Source: Turbatrix aceti (taxonomy: Eukaryota; Nematoda; Chromadorea; Rhabditida; Panagrolaimidae). From it: a DNA stretch of 64,000 nt. A model generated the notes under the pieces. The model saw nothing but the letters and a program-made list of their open reading frames with translations. It had not been told where the DNA came from and ran no database searches. The stretch is from the NCBI GenBank assembly GCA_963969345.1, contig OZ017768.1:62001-126000 (forward strand), given 5' to 3'. Below are positions 49,901-61,900 of the stretch, piece after piece (the first letter of the stretch is position 1; every line of letters begins with the position of its first letter). The position numbers and the translations under genes are program-made.

Positions 49901-52900
49901 CGTATGATTCTTGTGGTTGATGTTAGAAAATTGCGTAAAGTGCAAAACACAGATGTTGTTTTGTTCATCGACATTTTTTGAAAAATCGACATCTTTTTTT
50001 GCAAAATCGGCATTTTTTTTGAAAAATGTCGATCAAGAATTGTAAAAAAACGATTCAAACGGATAAAACACCTGATTTTTAAAATAAATTACAAATGTCG
50101 GCGTTCTTCTAGATGAATCACCCCCGAAATCGTTGTTTGTACTAGTTGTTGTTTTTTGTTTGACCCGTAACAGCACAACGCTTATGTAAGACTCAAAGCG
50201 TTTTTTCCATGCAAGTCATTTGTTATAAATACCAAAGGATTTTTTGCCTTTTTTCCTCGCTGCGGCGATAGACGGTCGCAAAACAATGCTCATGTTGGAG
50301 TCAGAATAAAAAACAAAAAAAACAAAAGTACAGGGAACAAAATTGTTTTTTGTGTACTAAATGTTGGTTTTCAAAGTGCTCGACGAACAAGCAGTCGTTT
50401 TGTTACTGCTGCAAAGATGAGAACGTGCAACAGTAACTATATATTACACCTTATGTATTGAGTTACTAATTGGGTGGAGTATACGTAAAATGTTGTTGAC
50501 GGAAGCAAAATATATGCAAAATGTTCAGGAATGTGGTGTAAAATGTTGTTGGTCTAGGATTGTTGACGTCGGAAAGGGTTACTCGAACGTGCAATGTTGC
50601 TCACTGAAAACACCAGTGAGGGGCATGAAAAAGTTAACTAATAAGTCGCATCGGAAAACCGAATTTTTGATCTTTAATTTTTGTACAAACAATTTAGATA
50701 AAAAAAATTAAATGAACAATTTACTTGAATAATTTTGTGACTCATTTGTTAGCATTTTTTAAAATTAAAATTCATATTATAAATTTTAGTTTTTTATTTT
50801 AATATAAAGTTTTCATTAAATTTATATAAATTAAAATTTATATTATAAATTTTAGTTTTTTATTTTAATATAAAGTTTTACATTTATTTGCAAAAAAATC
50901 TAGAGTTTAAAAAAAATCCGGATATAAATATTTAGCAACCCAAAAAGTAAAAAAAAACACAAAACAAAAAAAACTTGCCGACGTAACAACCCTACCCCCA
51001 CAAAGGTCAATGTAAGCTTCATCCAGGACAGCGAGGTAGTATACTATAGTAGTATTGAAAGTGAACTGAACTCGACGCCGAAGAACTAACATGAAGGAGG
51101 AGGGAGTGGTAGCCGCTCTCTGCTCTGGCTAGGGGGGGGGGATGAAAGGCGCGAAACGAAACGAAGGAGAAAGACATGCACGACAAATTGCCCGAACGAA
51201 TTGCTCCAATGCGGCAATTGCAATTGGCAATTGAACAAAAATTGTAAATTTGTACAAATTTGTTCAATTTGTTGTGGTGGTTGTATGCAATGTTGTTGAT
51301 GAATTGAAAAATACATACTTTTAGTAGAATACGGCAGAGGAGGAGAGAATGAACGTGTCTTTAGTGGATTGGCACCGAGAAAAACTAAAAATGGTCTGAT
51401 GCCAACTTGTTTAGCTAAAGCCCACGCCAAATGACCAAACGAAGGCTGCATGACATAAATCACTGTTTTTTTCCAAAAAAAGATAGGAACTCGTTGAATT
51501 GACAATGGAAATCGGTCTACTATTCATTAGACGATCGGTCAAGAAGAGAAAACTATCTAATGACAGGCGGAATAAGCTTTAGCCCGTCTCTTTGCTTTTA
51601 TGGTGCACGGGTGATAAATAGTTTTACTGGGCCTAAATAAAAGGGTGATTACGTTTTTTTCGTCCCTGTTGGAAATAAACAGAATGTATTTTTTTTGTTG
51701 ACAAAGGGGGGCAACTGAGGAGGTAATTGAAATGCAAAAAAATGCAAGATGAATTGGGTGAGGTAATATAATTTGAAAAAAAAACGCAAATTAGTGGTTG
51801 ATTGGTTTTTGGGGGTAAATAGACACAGTTCCTGGAGGTCCAGGGGGTATCCTTGACACTGGCTTGTCATCATTTTTGAATAGGATAGGGTTAAGGGATG
51901 TGCAATCCGGTACAATTTATGAAAAAAAAGATCTGTTGATTGTTTGAAAAATTGGTTTTCGTCAGGTTGACGTGTGTGTCGATTAGTGTGCCCGATATCA
52001 CTATCACCATCACTATACTCACGCAAGTATTTTAACATCGGGATGTGCGCGCAATCAGTTTTTTATTTAGGCATTTTTTGTATTTTATGTCATTCTTTTG
52101 ATTGCTTTTTGATAATAAAATTTTTGTGGTGAACCAATTTTTTCTTTGGAATTTAGAAAAAAATATAAGAGAGACCTGCGAGCAAATTTATCAAGTCCGA
52201 CACAGAGATTTTACACTTGCAAATTTTTTTTACCAAAGTTGTTGGCATCCATGGAAAGGATCAACTTTCTACAATTTTTCGACGTCAAATTTTAAAACTG
52301 TTTCAAAAATTTTGATTTTTTTCCTATATGTTAAAACTTTTTTTCTCTCTTTTGCTGGGGTTAACTCAATCAAACATAGAAAAAGACTGGCTTCAAGGTA
52401 GGCTTTTCAAAATCGTCCTCTCGGTAAAAATGCGTCCGTGAGAGCCGACTGAAAAATCGTTATGCCAAAATGGGTGGCATAACTAAAAATAAAAAAATCT
52501 GAGTGTGGAATTCGCTTCCCCATTCCAAGAACACCCCGTAGTCAAAAAATCAAAACTTTTTATTCTTAACGAAGCGCGTGGCACCAATTTTTATGAGAAA
52601 CGCTTCTGAAGCGAAATCTCCAGAGTCGGCATCTAAAAAGATAATATTATGACGCGAATTTTTTCTCAAGAAGACAACACAACTATGACTCAAAACGTTT
52701 GAAAGCGCAAAAATGCGGGATCTGCTTTCTTGCCTTGTTACTAAATCGGCTCGTAGACTTAGTAATTTTATTTTTTTTTCAGAACGGCGAGGTCCTGAAC
52801 AACAAAGTTTGTTTAGAACGTGGTGACTGTCAATTCTTAGCCGACAACCAACGCCTTGTTATCGAGGAAGCAGGCGAACGTGATGCAGGCAGGTATTCGT

Positions 52901-55900
52901 GCATTGCCGAAAACGTTCCAGGCCGAGATGAAAAAGACATTGTTGTTTCACTTCTCCGACCACCCGTCATGAAGACTGGACGAGTGAGCGTCGAGGTTGC
53001 CGAGGGCAACGCCAAAACACTAGATTGTCCGATTGATGATCGTTCTATTAACATTGACTGGTTCAGGGACGATTTGCCAATTAATCCAAACTCTGGAGCT
53101 CAGGTTTGGCTTTCTATTGAAAACGGGGGAAAACTATGATTTTAGATCCTTAACAGTGGCAGAAACCTTCACCTAATCGATGCCACCCCTACGGACTCGG
53201 GCAAGTACTCCTGTCTCGCGACCAATGAAGCCGGCCAGGATACAGCCCAGTTCGATGTCGTTGTCCTCGTGCAGCCCTCGATCATCGGCCCAACTTTCCG
53301 TACTATCGAATCTGTCTCCAACCAATCCGTTCCTCTCATCTGTCGTACCCAAGGCTTCCCTCCACCCAAAATTGAGTGGTTCTTCAGCGATCAGCTCATC
53401 AACACATCTGATACGTCGCTTTTCGAGATTGCGGACAACGGCAGCATTCTACACGTCAAAAACATCCAAGCAGGCCACGGAGGGCGGTATACCTGTGTTG
53501 CCAAAAACAAGGTCGGCAAAGCTGAGGCAGATGTCTTTGTCGTCGTTTCGGAGCCCCCGGTTATCCTGCCGTCTCCTGAGCAGATCAAGGTTATTGAGGG
53601 AGGCAAAAGGGTGATCAAGTGTGACGTCACTGGACACCCAGCACCTGAAGTTGTTTGGAGGAAAAATGGAGAACCCCTAAGTGACTCTGTTACGGTCGTA
53701 TCGAGAGGTGGTGAAAATTATATTCATATTACCAAGGCACAAGTGGACGATGCTGCGAGGTACACTTGTATTGCAACTAATCGGGCTGGTTAGTTATTTC
53801 ATTGAAAACTAATTTTTTTAATTTTTTTTGAACAAAAATAAAAATTCCAGGTGAAAAGCGACACAACATCCAACTCCAGGTTCTGGTACCACCACGAATC
53901 GTTGATGGTGAACGTGTGCTCAATGCGGTTGAGGGTAGCAAACTTACCCTAAACTGTCTCTCTAGTGGTACCCCAGCTCCAGAAATTCAGTGGTTCAAGA
54001 ACGGCCTGCGTCTTGCTGAAACTCAACAACAGCTTCAGCTACCCAATCTTACAGTATCGGACGCCACTAAATACACCTGCAAAGCCCGAAACGAAGCAGG
54101 CAGCACTTCGGCCGACTTTGTCGTCGACGTTTTCGTTAAGCCTCGAATTAAGGATCACTCAGGTGAAGTTCGCATCATCGAAGGAGCTAAAGCGAAACTA
54201 GATTGCAAAGCGGAAGGCAATCCTCCACCGACAATACAGTGGCTCAGGGGTGGTCGCCCGATCACGGATACGACTAACTTGCTCCTCTCGCCTCGGGGAG
54301 AATCACTCATGATCCTCAAGACAAAAACCACGGATGCTGGAGGGTATTCGTGTGTTGCGAAAAATGTTGCCGGCGAGACAGAAGGAGTCTTTGAAGTCAC
54401 AGTGCTGACCGCTCCACATCTTGTTCAGGCCGTAGACCAAAACCCAAGAATTATTTACAAGAGGCCAGTTACGCTCAGGTGTCCTGTTCGCGGCAATCCT
54501 CAGCCAGCAATTACATGGCGCTTTAACGGAACGGATATTCCCCATGACAAAGAAGGATACACAATTGACAACCAGGACTTGGTCATTGCTGAGGCAACGG
54601 ACAATACTGGTGGGCGGTACACGTGTCATGCAGCTAATGAGGTCGATTTCCTGGATACAAATTACGAACTAGATGTCATGGGTAAGTTAATTTTTTTCTA
54701 TATTTTTTTGTCTTGAAATTTTAAAATCTTTTTGAATCCTTTTTAGCACCTCCTAAATTTGCTCCCACCGGTCAGAAAGACTTCGAAGTCCTTGTCAATG
54801 ACTCGATTGTTCTCACCTGTCCCCTGGAAGCCACGCCCCAACCCGAGATTATTTGGCTCCGCGGAGGAGAACCCATTTACCTCTCCGACAACATTAAAAT
54901 CAGTGCTGACAGTCGCAAGCTTACAATTCAACGCTCAACGCTTGAAGACAATGGCAAGTACACATGCAACGCGACCAATGTTGCTGGCACCGCTGACACC
55001 GATGTTTTCTTACGCGTCCTCGTCCCCCCCACCATCGATGAATCAAACATTATTTCTAATCCTTTGGCTGTCATTGGTAAGGCCATTTACCTCGAGTGTC
55101 CTGCCGATGGTATTCCGCAGCCTGAAATTACCTGGATGAGAAACGGTCGACCTGTCGCTGCCGGGGACAAATATGCTTTCAAGCAGGTTTGTACTTTTTG
55201 TTTCATTGACTTGCGAAAAGTCATTTTCTAGAACAACGTAACATTTGGAATCCTAAACGTTCACGCAGACGACGCAGGCAAGTATTCTTGTGTTGCGACA
55301 AATAAAGGAGGCAGAGCGGACGAGGACTTTGACTTGAACGTTCTCGCACCTCCAGAATTGACAACGACCGAAATTGTCAAGATCACGAGGCGTGAAGGCG
55401 ACGAAGTTGTGCTTGTTTGCCCAGTAAGAAAGCCGATTGTCATCGATGCAAATGAAGAACGCGACATTATGTGGACAAAAAATGGACGATCACTTGGCGG
55501 GACATCGGCGTCCATGGATCCAAAATCAAATGGAAATACTTTTGTGCAGGTAAAAATATTTTCAATGTCAAAAATTTTTTAAATACATTTAAAAATTTTT
55601 ATTTTTAATTTTTAATTTTTACTCGCCGCGCATTGATTGATACAAATGCACGCACGCTGCATAATACGGAAAACAACAAAAAAAGATTTACAATATGGCT
55701 TGATTTTCAGATAAGTTCTGACGGCTACACCCTCACCGTATCCGGCGTTCAACTCATCGATGCCGGCGACTACGGTTGTCTTGTTACAAACCGAGCCGGC
55801 GAAGCACAGGGCCGTTTTGTCATCGAAATTCTCTGTACGCATCTGGGGACAGAGTTATGCCGCTCACTTGAGCATCGGCACCTTGAGGCTTATCGAATCG

Positions 55901-58900
55901 AGGTCGAGAGACGTCGCGCCCTCTACTGGTCTTCTTCTCGGACCGTTATAGGCTATGCACATTCCACGACCACCACTCCTGCCCCTACGACCCCGCAACG
56001 TCCGCTGCGACCTATTGTAGTAAAAAACCCCCGGGTTAGGTGGCACTGGACTGACCGGAAAAATTCACTTCATCTCTTTGACATCCAGGAGGCTCCACGA
56101 ATAAGCAATCCAAGGGATCCGTGGTCGGGTTCAACGGCCATGCAGTATTCGGACAATAGGCTGATTCAGAATTTGAAAGCCGAGCTAATGACTTATCAAA
56201 AAAAAGAAAAAGTGAACACAAATAAGGTTTTCAAGCATGGTTCTGCTGTTTTTTATAATCCAAAAGAGCATCTAGGACTAGGGAATAAGGTCCATTCCGG
56301 ACGTGAATACAAATACCCTCTTAGGAACCCTCCAGGACACTCCTCCAGGCATCCCTCGCGGCAACCCTATAATTATAGAAATCACCTCCCGCAATCATCA
56401 GTGTTCCTTCACATTTCTCGGCCAAAACCCGTGCCCACTCTGTCATCATCTTCTTCACGAGCAGTGTCCAAGTCCCACAACAGCTACCTTTCTGTTCTGA
56501 TAAGGCGAAAAACCATGGCCGCGCGTAGAGAGTATAATAGGAAGAAGAGAAAAGAAGCGGCGAATTTACAACCCCACAGAAAGGCAAGCCAAGACAAGGA
56601 GAGTGAGCGACGTCTCGAAAGACAAATTCTCGATAGCCTGGTTGAATTTTGAAGAATTCGTTAGTGTAAAACACAAAAATTGGGTTTTATCAGGGATTAT
56701 GATATGTATTTTTTCAGTATTTATATTTTTTAATCGTATATCTGCGTTTACTCCGAATTGTTGTAGTCCAGTTTTTTTTGTTTTTGCTTTCTCACTAATT
56801 GTTTGTTTTCCGTGATTCAAACCAAAATTTCGTGATTAAATTTATATTTTTCAAAATTTGATTACTGCCAAAAACAAAAACCTACTGCCGCGATCATGAA
56901 TTAAATTCATCTAACCAAAAAATTAGATACTTCCATCCATTTTTAATGTTTGTATAATTCATAATTATTGTGCAGTATTACATGTGTCTGTCTGTCATTG
57001 TGATTGTCGTTGTGAGCGTTCATAAAAAACACAATGATAAAAATTACAGTATAATCATTTGCTGTATAACATGTTTCAGGTTTGTGGTTCGAATTGTGAC
57101 CGTTGTCGTCCAGTTTTGTCATACGTCCATTTGCTACAAAAAAAAACATAGGGAACAAATCAAAATGTTTTTATTTTTCAGCATTCTCTGCATTTCAGCA
57201 AAACCAGTTATCGATACAAGCCGCAACGTTCCGGAATCCCACGTCATCTCCGGTCGTCCATTCACCTTTCATTGTCCTGTTATTGGACATCCTTTACCAG
57301 CAATTCAGTGGTTTAAGGATGGCACTCCCATCAATCCTATTAGCGATCCGGGACTTCGGCTTATTGAAGAAGGCCAAGGACTTGAAATCTTCAGCGTAGA
57401 TCCCGGACACAAGGGTCAATGGAAATGCGAAGCCGAAAACGATGCTGGCGGTGACTCTATTTCCGTCAAACTTGATGTCTGGACGTCACCAGAAACCAAG
57501 GTGTCTCCCGGTCCAGAAGGTGCTATTCGACCCTTAGGCACAAATGTCATACTTATCTGCGAAGCAGGTGGCAATCCAAAGCCGCATCTGTCATGGCAAT
57601 TTGATGGACGGATTTTGTTGAGCACAGAGGACGGCATCCAAATTACGAATGGCAATAGTCAGCTTGTGATTCCTAATTTAAGACAGGAAGACGCTGGAAA
57701 CTACACGTGTGTGTCAAAGAATGAAGTCGGCAGCGACGAAGCTGATATCGCTGTAAATGTTTTGAGTGAGTTTGAGTTTGTAAATATAATTAACGAACAA
57801 ATTTAATTTTAAAATATAATATTATTATAAACATTTTTAGTCCCCTCAAAGATCGACAAGGAAGGTCTCCAACTTAGCCAACGTCTCCCCTCTGGACAAA
57901 CGCTAACGCTCTTCTGCGAAGTCAAAGGCAAGCCGCCTCCGCTCATCCGTTGGTATGCCAACGACACGCTTCTCGATGCATCCAGTCCAAACATCAAAAT
58001 TGGCGAAAACGCAAACTTTATTCAGATATCGAATATCACTCGTGAAGCACGCGGAGATTACCGGTGTGTTGCCAATAATGCTGCTGGCAATGACACCCTT
58101 GTGTACAAGGTAGACGTTGATGGTGAGTTCGTTCAGAACTTGATAAAAATCAAAGCACTATTATTTAGAAAAACCAATAATCACCAACTCGGGTACATGG
58201 GTGGTGATGGAAGGCAAAGTGGCCCAGATGCATTGCAACGCTACCGGTGAGCCTGCACCTAAGATCACTTGGCTCCGCAACGGCATGCGTCTTGAAACGA
58301 ATGTTCGCTACATTGTCGAGAAAAACACACTTAAAGTTGTCGACACTCGTTCGGACACGGATTCCGGCATTTACCTATGCCTAGCCCAAAACGAAGCCGG
58401 ATCAGTTCAACAAGCTTTTACTCTGGAAGTGCTTGTCTCGCCGAAGGTTACTTCGGCATCCCCGAACGAGACCGTCATTGCTAAAGGAGATGCATTTTCT
58501 CTGCGCTGTGGATCCATTGGACATCCCGAACCTGCTATTACCTGGGAGTACAACGATGAAAAAGTTGAGACATCACTCACAACGACGGAATACCGAATTG
58601 AAGATGACACGCTCTACGTCAAGGAACTCCCCGTTGTTGGCACAGCTTACTTCAGATGCGTCGTGCACAACGATGCGGGATCGGATGAGATGGAATTTGT
58701 TGTCAAGTCTGTTGGTGAGTATTTCTTGGGAAACAGTTTAGTGAGCTTAAACAAAAATATTTTTTTGTTCAGCACCTCCAACGTTGAAAGAAGAAGGCCC
58801 AAAGTCGCTCAACATCACCGAAGGTGAGCCATCTATTTTCTTCTGCGACGTCGACGCGGATCTTGCGTCAAGCACGATTATCTGGCAAAAAGACGGCCAG

Positions 58901-61900
58901 ACTATTTCTCAAGATGCGACGGCTCAGCCTGCGGCCGGAGGCAAGCAACTTCGAATCCAAAACACTCTACTGAACGATCAGGGAACGTATGCGTGTACTG
59001 TGCTCAATACGGCTGGAAACGTCACGCAAAACACCACACTACATGTTGGTGGTGAGTTTTTTTATTCTACGTTTGTTGCAGTATCAAATGGAGGTAACAG
59101 TGCAAAGGTGCTTTTTAATCGGAATCGGGAAAACAGAACAAGTGCATGTAATTTTGATGTTTGTGGTTTTTGGTGTGGAACATGACATGCATTTGTTGTG
59201 GTATTGGTATGAGAGTACGGTCATACGGAAGAAATGCCAAATTAGCCAGAACGAAAAACTTAAAATTTTTTTTTTATATTAATTTACATGAAAACTGTAC
59301 ATAAGAAACTATTTTTAGGCTACCCTTGTTTGTAACATATTTTTTTTTTGAATTAGTAACCGCAATGATTCGATATTAGCAATTGCGTCAATAAATATTA
59401 ACTATTATATAGAAAATTATGTTTCAATAACAAAGTCGAACGTCAAACAGCGTCCAGGTTTTTATACGACAGGGACCAGCTCATAAAAAAATAGTCATCA
59501 TAATTGTAATTGACGTTATCTTAACTGATGACTTACAGCAAGCTTTATGCGAGTGGCATCAGCAATTAAAAAGTTCAATGTTGACAACTAACATTTTTTT
59601 TGCTTTTGATCATTAAAAATGATTCGAAGAATAATAGAGATAAATGCATGTTAAAATAAGTTGACCCTTATCACTGTATCTGAACACAAAGCATCTCGCC
59701 ATCGGGTTATGCACAGCCAAACGCGTACGCATACAGGCATTCCCACGTTTTCCGGAAGCAAACAATCTAACATGTATTTAGTTAAAAGTGGTATTTGTCG
59801 GTCAAAAAAAGCTGCATTACAATCGAAAAAAAACAAAAATTATTTTGCTTTCTTCTTGGTGACATGGATTTTTTTCTGTGATGAAACGAACGAGTGAGTT
59901 GTCGATTGAGATCGAATACATAATATACACAGCATATTGACGACTTTGATGTGGAAGTCAGAAGATTCTGGGTTCAGTTATTTTTGATTTAAGCTTTGAA
60001 CCAGGCGATCAAATTCTTCAAAGTCAAACATTGGCTCAGAGGCCACAAGGGGATGCTGTTCGGATTGATGAAGTGATTCGTGGTTATGCTTCATAGACGG
60101 CTCTTTTGGATCTAGGGTAATAGGGGAGGATCGTCGCATTTCTTTCAGCGTATTATCGATGATGCCGAAAAGACGGTAGTCACTGGGTCTCATGGAGCCG
60201 TCTCCGATGATTGCAGCCGCGCTTAGGGGATCTTGTTCAAGTTCTTGTAACTCTCGTTCGATTGCTGCCCAGTTAAGATGTGATTTAGGTGTTGCTGAAA
60301 ATATTTCAACTAAAAAAAGATGTTTTGTAATTTTTTTTGATTTGACAAGAATAAAAAAAAGAGTAAATTTTTATCTTTTACAATTTTTTTGATGTAACGT
60401 CTAAAAGTATGCTTAAAAAGTGTATCTATTGATTTTTTTTTTGTATTTGAAAAAGTTGCATGTGATACACTTTTTGTAACAAAAAACAAATGTTTTCCCT
60501 GTTATCGAAGAAATACTTACGTGACGCAACGATACCAGAAATGAGATTTAATACCAAAATAAACGAAACCGTCGTAGCAAAAACTTTTACCGTAATCATG
60601 ATAAATTGCATTGTTTGATTGGTGCTCAAAACAATAATTTAATATAGTCTTTTATTTTCAGCGGCTCCAAAGATCAGCACGGATCTTCGACGACTTGTCG
60701 TGAAAAAGGGTGAATCAGCAGAACTTCTCTGTGAAGCCGTAGGTATGCCTCCACCTCAGGTATCCTGGCTGAAAGACAACGAAACAATACTCGGTGAGTT
60801 TAATTTATACAAAATTTAACAAAAAATAAGTGCAGCGCTAAAGATGAAGCGAGGTATGTAAGTACGCGAAACAACATGTGTACTTCTTGTAATTAAGGGC
60901 ATATTCTGAAAAGATGTAATGAAAGGCGTCTGTAAAACGGCGTCACTGAGTTCTACATAGCAGCTTCAAAGGAAGATTTTTTCTTTCATTAAGGAACAGA
61001 AAAATGGGGTCAAAATCAAAGGTGTCTGAGATGTACTATATTTTGATTCCTTTAAAAACATAACGAATCGTGATTTGTTTGACGCATTTTTTTATATAAT
61101 GGCAGTTTCGGAAAATGTATATCAAGGAAAAAATTACAATCTTGAAAAAAAAAGAATAATAAATAATTAGATTATTGCTACATATTTCGAGACTAACACT
61201 TGGTTTTTGCTTCAACAACAGTTCACGTCAAAAACGTAATTGCAAAAATATACGCAGCCTAGAAAAAAACGATACCTCCTATCCCAAGATTATGATGAAA
61301 AATGGTGTTTCTTAGAGGCAAACAAATCCGATTTTTACTTCGTTGACTTCACCAGATTTGTTTCTCGTGTAAATGATTATTATATTTATACATACATAGC
61401 TTCTTTGTTTCATTAGTTGCCCCTCTCAGGATTAAAAAAGGTTTATACCGATTAGTAAATGCTATTTTACTAGCCATAAGAAAAAGGATATTTTGTTAAG
61501 TGATAGCCGCATAACATCCTTTCCAGACAATCACCCCGTAGTATGTGGCAAACATTTTTCCGTACATAAAAAGGTAAATCACATCATCTTTTCTAACTCA
61601 ACAAAAAATATGACGATTATAAATGCTTTACTCCGCTCTACGCTATACTGGAAGCCGGGTGTACAGATGAAGACAAGGTAAGACCGGTGAAAAAGGTAGC
61701 ACTTAATCATTACAGGAAAGAGGGGGGTCTAGTAGAAGGGAAGGGGGTTTTATCTTCCGGAATCGTTTTATCACGCAGAAAAACCACACTTACTGTGGGA
61801 ATGGACGAAAAAGGGATAAACAATGCGGGCGGCTATTTGGACTCATGTGAATGAGCCCTGTTTTTGAAGCATAATTTGTTATTGGTCCAGAAAAGAAAAT

